Source: Oxyruncus cristatus (taxonomy: Eukaryota > Chordata > Aves > Passeriformes > Cotingidae). From it: a stretch of DNA of 64,000 bases. A model generated the notes under the pieces. It saw only the letters and a program-made list of their open reading frames with translations, was not told the origin of the DNA and ran no database searches. Location of the stretch: contig VXAY01002056.1 in NCBI GenBank assembly GCA_013399855.1, positions 2,584,414 to 2,648,413 on the forward strand, in the 5' to 3' direction. A program made the translations under genes and the position numbers. Below, piece after piece: positions 36,201-63,274 of this stretch. Numbering within the stretch: position 1 is the stretch's first letter; the number at the start of each line of letters is the position of its first letter.

Positions 36201-38214
36201 TTTTCGAGTGAGCCCACAGATGGTCAGGTGAGGACAGAAGTGCAGTGGTACCACTAGAGTGCATTGTACATGGTTGATATCATTGTACATTGATAGCATT
36301 GCAGGTATCAAGGCCCATGTGAGGGCAGTCTGGGGGTCAAATGACTGGTATAAAGGCTGGGAGGAAAATGCAATTCACCATGAGTAAAGGTCTCTAGGTC
36401 AGGCCATAAATGTGCCAACTAGGAAAAGGAAAGTATTTCTGCTTTGATTGATGAAGATTGGTTTGTGTCCAGGAGGAGCTACCCCTAAAAAAAGAAAGAA
36501 ACAGACCTGTGAGGTATGGAAAATAATGTTTGCACTAAAAAGAAATTGTAAGCAGAAAAAATTCAGTCCAGAAGAAAAATAAAACAAATGGTATAGTATT
36601 CAGGGAAGCTTGTTTCAATTATGGCGAGGACAATTTTAGGGACCCTATAAAGCATCAAACATATGTAGTAAGTAGGGAAAGAAGTAGTGTGCAGAGTCAG
36701 AAAAACTGTGTAAACTGAGTTGATAAAGAATGATCCAAAGGTCCAAAACTAGCTGATAAGTTAAAAAGGACAGAAAAGGAAGCAAGACCTTTGGATTTAG
36801 CCACAAGCCAATCATTAATTTTTTCAGAAGGTCAATGCGAGTAAAGTGACCTTAGCAAAATCAACTGAATCTAATAGCAAGCATTTGAGCAGAACTAGCA
36901 TAAACTTAGGGCTTGGGGGTTTTAAAAAATTTTAATTACAAGACTGGCAACTAGTAATTAGATAGCATCAAGAAAATTCCTTTTGAAATTTAAAAAGAAT
37001 AATCCTTTTATACTTTTTGATACAAGAGTAGTGTTTGATGTAATTCTGTTACAAATGAGTCCTAAAAAACTGAGTGAGTTATGAGAAAGTTCTGCAGTCA
37101 TATGAAACTGGGTAACACATGCTTGCTATCATGCTAACTAAAATAATGAACTTTTCTCCAAGAACTAAGTAAATTTATGGAGAACTTGTACTGTGCTATT
37201 TGTCCTGGCAAGGTGTAGTGTTTACCTGTGTCAAAAAGGCAAACTGCTGAATGAATAATTACTGAGTAGAATAAAACTTGCTGACTCGTATTATCTAAGG
37301 CATGTAAAAGCTGTGGCTGATTTGCTGTATTCTAAAGCCATAGCTTATGTTTTCATAGATGTTACCACCAGTGATGTTTACCCTTTCCTGCTGTAGGTAT
37401 GCCTGCTGAGTTCACTAGCACTGCCTGTGTTCTTGCATATACAAGTAGTGTTAAATATTGTGTCTGTTCACAGCCGTGCCCTGCTGTACCAGCTCTGGAG
37501 AGTGAAGCATAGGCTGGAGGAGTATTGAACAAGGCACTGCTTGGGTGATAAAAGCAGAAGCAAAAATCATGTCGGAAGAAGGATGCAGATTTTTTTACAA
37601 CTTTAAATGGAATAACTCGGGTAGAAGTAATGTTTGCTATGCCTGGTTTTTACTTTCGTAAGGCAAAACCAAATGATTTAAAAGTGAACTTGGGTGCAAA
37701 GTTAAGAAAATGCAGAATACCACAATCAGGGTAAGAGGGATACACTAAATATGAGTAGAGCTGGTAGGAAACACATTTCTCCTTGTAGACAGTTTCTGTT
37801 AAGATAGAAGTATTTTTGAAGACATGTCTGTTGATTTTATAAGGGAGAGATTTTTGCAGGGAAACATAAATATAGGTCTAGGAGTAGCTAACTGGTTTAG
37901 GTTTTAAGTCGATTTTTCATTGCATCACAACAAAGATTTTGAGAAGCCACAATTTGAAATTGTTTAGAATATTCTTCAAACAGCCCCTCAATAATTACTT
38001 AAAATATTTATAGGTGAATCACAAACTGTTTAAGTTGTGTAGTCTAAAAATCTGAATTCTCAACACACGAAATACTGGAATTTTTGGTAATATTGAACCT
38101 GTTTACTACAGGTTTAATGAAGAACACGCATATTTGATGACTGAAAATAACTGAATTACGCACTTCGGTACGCTTTTCAGGGAAGCATTTTAGACGTGAC
38201 AGGGAATCTTCAGA
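27293..38214. other. HDC-GATM intergenic region
   Basis: About 10.9 kb of AT-rich sequence. No exon with recognisable homology, RNA gene or well-defined repeat was found. The longest open frame (32542-32964, 140 codons) has no recognisable domain and is not called a gene. Confidence 0.6.
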
Positions 38215-38230
38215 GCCAGATTGCTGCTGA

Positions 38231-52251
<14,021 letters not shown>

Positions 52252-53165
52252 TTATGAACCAAATAGGTAGCAACAGTTCAGCTTCTAAAGTAGGCATAGG
52301 AAATGAGCAAATCAATGCCACTTTTGTTAAAATGACTGCATGAGCTCTAGTGCTTGATCAGTGGTGTCCTCACAGTGGTCTGGTAAATGTTTCATTCTTA
52401 AATACCCTTCACTTTCAGCAGGATAATTGAAACTACTTGCATCAGCAATACAGGTTTTCTGGCTGCCTTTTTGAAAGACATCCTTCATCTGTGAAGCCTT
52501 TTCACGTTGGCTTTGAATGTAAAAGCTTGACAAAACATCTAAAAGGCCTTGTCAGAATAGCTTGGCCATTAATATTGGATATCTACCTCTATCTAGTTAC
52601 TCTATCAAATAGGCAGCTTGAAATGTGAAACTTGAGTAAACTTCCCTTATTTCTTTTAATCACTTTTTTGTTCTAATATATTCATGTCTCATCAAGTCAA
52701 AATAGATGCAACTGTATAGATCTCTTATGGAACCAATTAATTTTATAATGTCTTTCACATTAAGCCGTACAAATATTTACAGAGAGTTTCCAGTATGACC
52801 TAACTTTTAAGACGTGTTCACTTACTTGCCATGTACTTCTGCATTTTCTTCTGATGCATGTTGTGCACCTGAATACTCTTTTATATTGCTTTTTGTATTG
52901 CTGAAATTGGGTTTTATTTAACTTTTATTCTGCTTGTACAGGTTTCACTCTGAGTTGTTTACATAACTTAAAAAAGGCACAAACAAACAAACCCCAACGA
53001 CAAGCCCTCCTAACCTTAAACTTCTGACACCTTACAACCCTGTCTTCCTTCAGCTGTAGCAGATACAGAAAGATGTATCAAAACATGCCAGACACCATGA
53101 AGGAATCTGAGTACTGATTACTGACTATGTACTTTTTATGCTAATAAAGTTTTTTGCATTCTAAA
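52252..53165 (+). other. GATM 3' UTR
   Basis: About 0.9 kb from the stop to just past the AATAAA at 53143-53148. No further coding potential. Confidence 0.75.
53143..53148 (+). terminator. GATM poly(A) signal AATAAA
   Basis: In the context TATGCTAATAAAGTTTTTTGC, with a T/GT-rich stretch (AAATTTGTTGCTCTTC) just downstream, as expected for a strong cleavage site. Confidence 0.8.
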
Positions 53166-56100
53166 TTTGTTGCTCTTCTGAAAATGAGTAAGTATGAAAT
53201 GTCTGGATGGGGACAAAATACATGTGTAACAGACACTTGTATAATGCAGAAAACCTTTGCAGTGTATTGTACATGTGGTATATTTCTACTTCTGCCTTTC
53301 ACGTAAGTATGACTGGTGGGGGAAAGCAACACTAATAGATACTTCTTAACGGATTGTGGAGGAAAATACTTTTACAATGCAGTGCACCTTGACAGATAAG
53401 ATGTCAGGCATGACATGCTCACATATAAGCTGTATGGCCATACTTCAGAGTTGGGTAGGGCTAAACTGGTCGAATATCAACAATCTGGAATGCTTTCAGA
53501 CATGCCCAATGGGACAATCTAATTAGGCAGCTGCCAGCACTTGATCAGGTATAGAGATGGTGCCTCTTTTCTCTCTAAAATCAAGGCTCTTTAGACAATG
53601 GGAATTCATCTGAGTCGTCCTGGAACCAGGCTTTGTTTTCCAGTATTGGCAGTGGGGCTGGACAGCTGCATTAGAGGAGCACACACAGCAGGTCCTCTTT
53701 CCCCTTGTCCTGCATGCTGCAGTGCCCAGATCATGTGTGTGTCTGTGCTTGGCATACGATATCACCAGCTATGGCTAAAACCATTAGAAACTGGCCAAAG
53801 TGTAGATTAGTAACCAGATAAATGTACCCTGGATGCCTCCAGGATTAAGGAGACTATATTTGCATATAATGTTATAGATGAAACTCTGACTTTATAAACA
53901 TTTCAGCCTTTCCCCAGCTTTTTTTTTGTTTATCATTTATCAAATACCCTTTCATTAAAATCTGAAACTCTGCACACAGTAGCAAGTCTTTCCGCTTTGA
54001 CACCACCACTGCTTCTGAAGATGTTTGGGGGTTTTTTGGCTGTCAGTAATTACAAGTTCTTTTACCTAAGCCATGAATGCTTTGACCAATCTGGGAATAG
54101 ATTTGCCTTTTAAGTCATCTTTCCTTCAACAAGACAGTCAGAGGAGTTGTTCCATATGAGCTTTCTGTTCAGCAGTAGTGTCAGAACACAGATTGTGGAG
54201 ACACACTACCAGGAATGCACTGACATGAGGAGGTATTACTACCATTGTTTTGGGACAGAGGAGGATCTGGTGATATGAATATTTTTAAGACTTTCTCAGA
54301 GCTGACTCCTTCACTGACCATAAATCAGTGAGTCAGCCAGTCCATGTCCATGTTAAGTTGCAAGGGAACTACACTTGGGGACTCCACGAAGTACAGCAGT
54401 GGTTAAACAAGAAGTGCCTGGGAACTGCTCCAGCCTACGGAAGCAAGGATTACTTGGGAACCCTGTGGGATTCTGTCTAAGCCTCCTGCAGCACAAGTCC
54501 AGGGAGGACAAAGTTTGTATCTCTGCTGGAACAGCAATATTTCCCATCAGTGCAGGGAGCATGAGACTTGATTCACAGGTGTGTTTACAAATGTCCCTGG
54601 GGTGGATATGCATGTCTGTATTGCCAAATGTAAAACTGCCCTGTCTCGCATTTTCTCCTGTCCTATCAGTGTTATTTGGAGATTGTACAGCTGTAGGAGA
54701 GAATGTATGAAGTGCAATGCAATGATAAAAAAAAGTTCAAAGGTAGATTCTAAAGCTCTACTGGGCTTTCTCTATGTTTTGAAAAATGCTGTTAAGAAGC
54801 ACCCTTTTCCCCAGTAGCCCATTCAGAGGAAGTGATACAGAAACAGCACAACCTTCAGAGGAATGATGAGGGGAACATGATACATAATAGTGTTATGGTG
54901 GATGCCACCACATAATACTGATACATACAATCTTCCAAGTTATTTTTATTCTTAGGGAGAGGGAGGTCAGCCTGTGTCACAGTTGGCTTTGGTTAGACAA
55001 GACCCTGGAAATAGGAATCTACAGTGAGAAACAGAAGGGCTTGGTTTCTGCTCCAATATTGAATTACTTATTGATTATTGAAGCAATTTTACGAAGCCAA
55101 ATTACATGTGGCAGCAGGATACTATTGGCCAGAGGAAGCAGGCATGACGGTGCTTGACCACCTCTGTTTCAGGCTGCAGTTTATGTGTAAATAAAGCAAA
55201 CTGAATGTGGGCTGGACTTGAATTCTCTATACTTTGTCTTTCACTGGCTGTGAAAGCCTTAAATACTTGCTATTGCTTCAGAGAAAGTCAACTTCATCCT
55301 CCAAAATAGATGGTACCTCAAAAGAAGGAGCAGAAAGGCAGACCTGCCTGGAAGGCCCAAAACACTGCATCAGTTACAGCTGTAAGGAAAGATGATAAAT
55401 CAGGTGCCTCATGCTCAGGGAGTTTTTCAGGGTGGGCTCAGCTCAGCTGCAGGGAATTAGCTAGCCACTCCCTGGGCAGGGGCCCTGGGGAACTAGGATT
55501 TTCCTGCCATTTTGCTACTGAAATATGCCTCTAGTAAGCTCCCTGGTCACGAGAAGGCATGTGTACTTCCATAATAAGGATTCTTCATGTCTGTTTTTTG
55601 GAGAAGATACAATTCTTCAAGTACCAGCACCAATTCAGAGAGGATGTGGAAACAAGGTAAGGTCTTTGAGGCAGGGATAACCTCCTGCTGTGTATCCATA
55701 TTTCATGTTTGGCAATGCTAGACTGGGGGAACAAGGGGGTGTTTGCCCTTCTTAGTGGGCAAAAGGGGAAGAATGGTTTTCTCCAGTTGGTTGCTTTGAG
55801 CTGTGTCTCTCCAAGCAGAAAATGGTTGTTTCTTGTTTCAGTACCTCCTGAATATTTCTGCTCTCTAGCTTAAAACACTCTCTTTTGACTCCATTTCTTG
55901 GCATCCCTAAGAGTAATAACCCAAACTGGAAAGCCTGGTGGACGCTACTACAACTGTGATGTTAATGCTTAAGAAGGGTAGGCTGATGTCTACTTGCCTC
56001 TATGTAAAATTAGTCTTGGTTTTTAGATCAAAAATTCGGGCCACTGCAGGAAATATTTTTTTCTCTGGTGTTATTCAGTGCTGGTGGAAATCTGAATGTT

Positions 56101-57365
56101 GGATCCACACATATTTCTGCTAGTTAAAGATGTTACTAGAGTTGAATTCCCTATTCCACCCTCCCATACTATCAGAGGCTCTTTATTCTTGCTAGGGAGA
56201 AAAAACAGTATGTTTAGCTGTGCTGAAAATGTCAGGATACCCCTCAGTCTCTGGTGTTTATCACTTCCCAAGAGGGTCTGCTTCTGCTTTCCTTCTGCTG
56301 GAGCATTCTCTGAGCTTAATTAAGCAGTCAGGAAATAGCTTCATGATAATGAATGATGTCCCAAGTTAGTGGTTCATTCATTAGTTTATAGCAAATTATC
56401 ACAATTCATGACTTAATGAAGTCAAATATATGAATGAGAAACAGAACCTTCTGAGCTGTTTTTTACTGCTATGTTATTTTCATAAGCTTGGGAGTGTGAT
56501 TAATTGGGCAGCCCCACAAAAAATAAACTAACAAAATCCAAGGCATGCTCTGTAACAGTTTACACCCTCTCCCTGCTCCCTCTGAGTCTCAAAGGATAAG
56601 AATGAGGGGGAAACTATTTATCTGAGACCCAGATAGGATAACATGAAGGTGATTCCAGCTGGCAGAGACTAAGGTATTCCCTTGGGTACGTTGATCTGTT
56701 CTCTACGTGGATGATTGTTTAGGGACCTGATACACTTGACTGCATTTCTGTAGGTTCCCATGTAGAAAAAAAGTGTAGAAATACTGGTTTGTGTTTCTGT
56801 GTTGGCATCTTGTTGGTGTTGTTTCCTGATGTTTAATATACCTGTCCTACTGTGTCAGAGCAGAGCTATGGTAATGTGGGATTTTCTCTTTGTTTTTACC
56901 AGTCCAGTACTCACCTTTAGGGAGTTTTGAATCTTCACCTCATCTGTTTTGGGTGTCAGATGCTGCAGTGGCAAACACTTGGAGAAAAGCACTTTCTGAA
57001 AATTGCATGTGATGGGATGAAGGCTGAATTGTTAATGGATTTGGGTGGGTGTGTCTGTTTATAGCACTTAAGGCAATGTAATTCTTCCTGGGCTTTCCCT
57101 ACAGCTGTAGGGAATGAGGTAGAGAATGAGTAGTCATTGTGCTTCGTTGCCCTGCAGCTGCTCTGTGACTTTAGGAGAGCATTAACTGTTTTTTTTTTTT
57201 TTAAGTCATACTTTACCCTCTTCTTCTAAAGTATGGTATCTCACCCACCCAGGTTTTACATACTAAGTCTTGCCTCCAGCTTTTTATTTTATGTTCACCA
57301 CTGTGGCAGAACAATGTTTGACTTATTTATGTACCTTGACTTATGTACCTTTTTTTTGGTGACTG
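53166..57365. other. Region downstream of GATM, no gene seen
   Basis: No conserved exon, RNA gene or clear repeat recognised on either strand. I looked on the minus strand for a converging neighbour and for the genes that flank human GATM, and saw none. Confidence 0.55.
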
Positions 57366-57930
57366 TGTGCTGGTTTTGTCTGGGACATAGTTAATTCCTT
57401 CACAGTTGCTGGTATGGGGCTTTATTTTGGATCTGAGCTGGAAGCAGAGCTGATAACACAGGGATGTTGTAGTTACTGCTGAGCAGTGCTTACACAGAGC
57501 CAAGGCCTTTTCTGCTCCTTAACCACTAGTGAGGAGGCTGGGGGTGCACAAGAAGCTGGGAGGGGACACAGTGGGGACAGTGACCCCAACTGAGCCAAGG
57601 AATATCCCAGACCATGTGGCACCATGGTCAGCCATAAAAGCTGATGGAAGAAGTGGGAGATGTTTGGAGTGATGGCATTTGTCTTGCCAAGTCACTGTTA
57701 CGTGTGATGGAGTCCCACTTTCCTGGGATGGCTGAACACCTGCCTGCCCATGGGAAGTGGTGAATGAATCCCTTGTTTTGCTTTCCTTGTGTGTGCAGCT
57801 TTTGCTTTAAACTGTCTATCTCAACCCATGAGTTTTGTCACTTTTGCTCTGATTCCTCATTCCTCCGGGGAAAGTCATTAAGCAACAGGCTCTGTGGGGC
57901 TTAATTGTTGACTGGGGGTAAACCACGACA
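57366..57930 (+). mobile_element. Solo LTR of an avian endogenous retrovirus (ERVL-like)
   Basis: About 565 bp beginning TGTGCTGGTTTTG and ending TAAACCACGACA, with the TG...CA ends of an LTR. Internal landmarks match an LTR family widespread in bird genomes: GTGCACAAGAAGCTGGGAGG, a TATA-like CATAAAAG at 57633, GAATGAATCCCTTGTTTTGC, and TTTAAACTGTCTATCTCAAC followed by CCATGAGTTTT. Flanking pentamers GACTG (57361-57365) and GTCTG (57931-57935) look like a decayed 5-bp target duplication. No internal gag, pol or env lies next to it, so it is a solo LTR. The exact family name is not assigned. Confidence 0.85.
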
Positions 57931-60214
57931 GTCTGACAGTACTTACTTTTGGGCTGCAACTCTGCATTACTTGAAATCTGTGAGAGTAGTCTCAAATTAT
58001 TGCAGCTCTTTCTTCAAACATTTGTTAGTACTAATGGATTTGTCTCCATAGTCGTCTATGTCTAATTCTATCCATAAGATGGTGTTGATAACTCTGACCC
58101 TATTGTGAGCTGTCAGTGAAACCTTCAGTGAGACACAAACACTAACAAGGGCTCACCATTAGATAACCTTTAGCACCACCTGTGTGAGACCCTCAAGGTC
58201 CAGGCAAGCATTGTCATAGTGAACCTCATCCCCATGAAGGAAGAGAGGTGGAGGAAAGGTTTTCCTGGTGAAAAATCCTTCCCAAAACTACAGTTCTGCA
58301 ACGAGCCTGAAAACCTATTTGTCAGCTTGCACAGAGTAGCAGGGACTGATCCCACTTTTCAGTCCTTGGTTTCTACCCACATCAGGGCCTGGCCCCCTTT
58401 GGCCCCTGGCATGTCAGGAGCACAGGACTCTCAGTAGTCAGGACCCCATATACCAGCTTTTGTCAAGCAGGGAGACCTTGGGGACCATCCACTCAAGGAC
58501 AAACGAAGTTGTATCCTGGTACCAAATACCAGATTTTATCTAGAAAGTGCTGGCAAAGCCCAGCAAGAGCAGCACTAGAGGGTGCTACTGTGACGCCAGT
58601 AGCTTTCTTCCAGTCTGTCCTAAGGAATTTTTTAGAGCGATTTCTATGTATTAATTTTGTTCCTTGATCAAAGTCAGTGAAAACATCTCAGAATTTTTCT
58701 GAGGTGTAGGTATCATTTGATAATACATAAAGTACCGTTTCTCAACATCAAAAAGTACATATCTATACGTGTGAAAACAAGTGCTCTGAGTGCAGGGACA
58801 CAGACATTTCCTTTAGGGCTGTCTGGATTATTTAGGCTTGCATAGATTGTGAGAAATTAAATTAGGGCCAAATGACAATTGATCTCTGCCTTTCTAAACC
58901 TCCCTCACATGGACTAAGAACCACAAAAAATTGTTTTGACACAGTCATTAATTTTAAAACTATGGCCCAAAAGCCATACATTTTTAAGGTAATTCCCCAT
59001 TCTTTTAGGTCCCTTCTTGGGGTTCAGTTTAGCCTCCTTCTTTACAGGAAATTGAGAGCAAATGTTGATATTTTATTGACATCCAATACAGGTGAGATTT
59101 CTGTGGATGATGTGGTCTATCCTGGCAATTCCTGTTCCATCAGATTACTGCTAGAGTATTTCCTTCTGTTAGTGAAAATATACTGCTTGCTCTTAGAAAC
59201 ACAAAACATGTTTGGAAGAACTAGAATTTAAGATGAACTGGAATCTATTCATATAACCCTTGAGAAATTCCAAGTCACTAGGATGAAATAGAATTTAAGT
59301 TTTTACAGAAGCAGCAATTGCTTGCAAATGGCACATTATTTCTTTTGCAAATCTCTCTTGTTTACTCTTCTGTCTATATTACTTCTGAGTCAGCAAGGCA
59401 TTGAAATAACTGTTAGGTGACTGGCTTGATGTTTACAGGGCTGTTGGGTAGAGTTTGGCCCTGGCTAGCTGGAATACTGAACTGTGTTCAAGGGAGCTAC
59501 AGTTCAGTGACCCCAGACTCTGTTACACAGCTCACATAAAACTCATAGCAGAACTGTCAGGTTTTGTTCTGCAGTTGACTAGGGAGCAATATGATGCCAC
59601 TGGGTGTGTGACATCCGTGTAGAATAGGAAGCAATAATACCCTTGTTTTTTTTGAAATATTTTTTTTGACAATACCATTACTTAACACTTCATCAGTATT
59701 TATCTAGTACTTAATACATACAAGTATTTGGTTTACCACAGGCTTTCCTCTCATGGGAAAAATAGTCTTTGCATCCTTCAGTACGGTAGTGGCAACAGTG
59801 GGTGTGGGCTTGGTGTTCCTAAGAGTCATGAATGTTGAAAACTGAGAAATTGCACCCATCACCCTTCATTTCAGGGCGAGGAAGTCTGAACCAAGTTTCT
59901 TTGGTCTTCTGGCGTGCTGGACTTTTCTTGGGATTGCTGGCGTCAGGAGCTGGCATCTAATGCTGCGAGGTGTTATGGTGCCATAGTGAGTTCCTGGAAA
60001 TAAGGGTGAAATGGGGATGGCTGTCTTGATTTGAAACATGGCAACAAGAAACCTCATTCTTCTGCAAAGCAAAGGCCTGCTAAAAGAGTTTCCTGCAGCA
60101 TCTTGTTCAAAGTACTGGCTTTGTTTTGAAGGGATGGGTCTCTCCTCCAACCCGATTTAGAAAGCCCCATTCCTTGGGAGAACTCAAGGGCTGTCAGAAG
60201 GATGGTTAATGTAG
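57931..60214. other. Intergenic, no gene seen
   Basis: No coding exon or RNA gene supported. Short open frames here carry no recognisable domain. Confidence 0.55.
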
Positions 60215-60345
60215 TTATGAAAGGAGAAAAAAAGGAATTGCCAAGACTGAGTTACTTGACCAAGGTGAAAGAGGAAACCAGACAAGACGTGGAGATAAAC
60301 ACTCTATCTTCTATGTGTGTGGCTTGTACTTTAACCACATTGCCA
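60215..60345 (+). repeat. CORE-SINE fragment (MIR-like)
   Basis: The string GACTGAGTTACTTGACCAAG is a diverged form of the MIR core 'gaggttaagtgacttgcccaag'. It is followed by a decayed tail ending GTACTTTAACCACATTGCC, near the family's 'tgctctaaccactacac' end. Confidence 0.5.
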
Positions 60346-61870
60346 TTCTTTTTTCTATATATTCAGTAACGTGTGGTAATTGGGATGCTGGCCAAAAAGA
60401 GGCAGGGAAGAGGATTGCAGTGGTTGTCCTTATCAGTTGTTGGGCAATGATTTCACAATTGTAGCTCATTTTCTTCATTGTGAGACAGGCTGTACTGCAC
60501 CACTGCTGTGTGCAAACACCAGCATATTCAGATCCTGCCCCTGTTTCTGCTAAAAGATAAGCACAATATCATGCAAAATGAGATTTCTTTCTTAAACAAG
60601 AAGAGGTTTACAATGCTCAAACACTCGAGGTATACCTAACAAATACCTAAACCTAAATCCTTTGCAATGGTCTTCAGGATGCTGTCATTTCCCAAGTAAC
60701 TTGGGCCTCTGAGTTCAGCTCGCAAACCTTTTCTAACTGGAACAAACAGGTTTATTTCACTATACCAGGAGTCCATGTTTACTCACAGCAGCCCTAATCC
60801 CTATCTTGTAGCTTATCTTGGGAAAGAAAAAAAATAAGTTAGGTGTTGTTTATTGTTGGCTAATGGCATTAAAGTTACAGCCTGATGTCTGTTACCCTGT
60901 TTTGACACGTCTGCTTGATGCAGCAGTGTGGAAGCGACAGGCCAGGGCAGCCTGCATAATGGGCAGCCTTGGCAGGGCTTGGGTCAAAGGCCTCTCAGAT
61001 CTGAGGTCTGAGTTTTATGCTTGCTCCTACCGTGTGTTCAGCTGAACATCCAGCTTCGTGAGGGTTGAATAGCGCTGGGGTGTCACTAATGGCTCAGCGT
61101 TGCTGCGTGGGGCAGCTTGGAATAAACTTGCTCCCAGCCTGATGTCAAAATAACCATGTCTGTGGCACTGGCACCTTCCCTCTGGCGTGACTCCTCACAT
61201 TTGTGTTCTTGATGGTGTGAGCTCAGCTGGGAGCCTTTTACTCTGTGGTGTTTGCACGACCTCTTCTGTCTGCTGGACCACCTATTTTTGTGAACCTGAT
61301 GAATCCTCTCTATTGAGTTTACTTCAATCTGGCCCTATTTCAAGGAACTCGGGCAGACCCTGCAAGTAATACAAAGTTCTGTAGGAAACAAAATGAGAAA
61401 TAGTTTTTAGCTTTCCCTGCTGGTCCAGAAGAACTAAAAGTAATTTCAGACATATTCACAGCGCTTTCTGCTTGCCTCTGCATTAGAAATGCATTAGAAA
61501 TGCAAAGAGTTGTTTTGTTTCTATGGCCCCTTCCATTTAACTGCTCCTGTTCTCCTGCAGAGGTGAGTGTTGTTCCTGTCTGCTTTCTGAGGGAGAAACT
61601 GCACCATGCTGTGGGCGATGCTGAAATAAAAAAGGAAACTGATACCCAGCTGCAATTACAGCTCTCACTTCCCGATCTCCACTCCTGGGCTGTACTTCAA
61701 AGCCATCTTTAGACCCATCTGCACTTTCCCTTTTCTTTTTCATCCTTTCCTTTACTGGTGGACTTTGACATCAGGACTGCAGATGTACAAACGGGCTAAA
61801 AAGTTTAGTATGTCTTGGTGTCAGGGCTACATCCTCCAGCCACAAGTCACCTCCCGATGCAGGAAAGAGC
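60346..61870. other. Intergenic, no gene seen
   Basis: Nothing supportable was recognised in this stretch. Confidence 0.5.
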
Positions 61871-61980
61871 CACCATCCTTGTTTTACAGGGGAAAACCAC
61901 CGAGCTGCAGAGACAAATGTGTCTGGCCTGTCATTGCCCAAGAAGCTAGTGACTCATCCATGGGGAGAGTCCTGATTTCC
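61871..61980 (+). repeat. CORE-SINE fragment (MIR-like)
   Basis: CCATCCTTGTTTTACAGGGG, then CATTGCCCAAGAAGCTAGTG and GGGAGAGTCCTGATTTCC, follow the order of a MIR element ('ccattttacagatgagg ... cttgcccaaggtca ... agctgggattc'). Confidence 0.55.
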
Positions 61981-63162
61981 TAAATTAGTTTGGAGTAAAC
62001 CAAGCTGTGGGCTATCCTTCCTGTGATCTGACACAACTCGAAACAGATGTCTGGTTTACACTGAAGGTTGAAGCTGAAAACCTTGTGAGTTTGCTTCTCC
62101 ACAGCAACTATAGGAAAGTTTATCTTATGCTGCATATGTGGAAAGCATTTCCTTTGATTGCTCTGTTTTAAATTAGGAAATGGCCAATTCAAAACCAAAA
62201 AGACCTGTGAAAATTACTGCTACAGAATGCCATCAAAGCAGAAGGCATAACATGGACACCTATGTGGATAATGAGATAGAGCACTTCTGCTTGGTATTTA
62301 ATGAAAGCAAACTTCAGATGGCTGGGTTTGCCTACTCTGGAACATAGCTAGTACGTCACTAAATGTGTGACCTGTAAAAAGAAACCAGAGAAAAAACAAA
62401 ATGCAAAGCAATCTGATATTTCATGCAGGCCCTCGCCTGCTATACTGAAATTCAAACAGCAATTAGTGATCAGAGATTTTTGCCCAAGAGAGTGAAAGGA
62501 ACAGTGGAAAAAAGAGTCCTTGAAGCTGCTGTAATAAAGAGCCCTTGTGAAGAACTGGGGCAAAGACTGGTGAAGTTCCTGCCCCCCAGCCCATTCCTGC
62601 CTTGCACCCTGCCTGAGCTTGAGATGACCCCCAGCTGGGCAGGGAGGGCTGGCCAGAGGTGCCTCAGGAACCAGGATCAGCTCCGGAGACTCTCTAGGGT
62701 TCTGTGCTGCGAAAGCTCTTTGGCTCTCAGAAAATTACCCGGGCACATGAAATCACAGAAAGTGATGTTTAAACTTGGTGAATATCTGTAGCAGAATCTT
62801 CCAGCTAGGAAGGGAGTACCTGATCTGCTTATCTGCTGGTTTGGATGCTGAGTTCATATGAATTATTTCAAAACACAAAACTTGCTCAAGTGCGCTGCTG
62901 CAGTGAAATGAGCATGTTCTCAGGATCTCGAGGACTGTAGGCTTGTGCTGGGCACTGGGAGAAATCTGGGATAGCGTCACACTTGTGCACATAGGGATAA
63001 GTCAGCTCTGGTTTTCCTTGTGTTTTTGCCGGCAAATGATAGGAGGAGCCTACCTGTCAGTAGACAGAGGTGCAAGTTTGATGAAGTCATTGAATATCTC
63101 CAGTGCACAGTTTACTGTTCTTGTGAGATAGTAGCACTGAGTATTGTCTGTTGTACTAGTCT
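61981..63162. other. Intergenic, no gene seen
   Basis: An open frame of 122 codons at 62423-62791 has no recognisable domain and no splice or start support. It is not called as a gene. Confidence 0.5.
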
Positions 63163-63274
63163 CACATCACAGGAGGGGAAACTGAGGCATAGGGCTTTTG
63201 ATTTACATCTCAAAATCACAGAATCAATGGCAAAGACAAACCAAATTGCTGGTTTCCAAATCTGCACTCATGGT
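63163..63274 (+). repeat. CORE-SINE fragment (MIR-like)
   Basis: ACAGGAGGGGAAACTGAGGC is a close match to the MIR core 'acagatgaggaaactgaggc', followed by a diverged 'ttaagtgacttgcccaaggtcacacag'-like part. Confidence 0.6.

Noticed and set aside
58170..58440. Segment with 'ggttttcctggtgaaaaatccttccc' that recalls reptile LINE tails
   Set aside because: Only one short run resembles such elements. The family and limits could not be supported.
62423..62791. 122-codon open frame near the window end
   Set aside because: No recognisable domain, no exon-like boundaries and no homology recalled.
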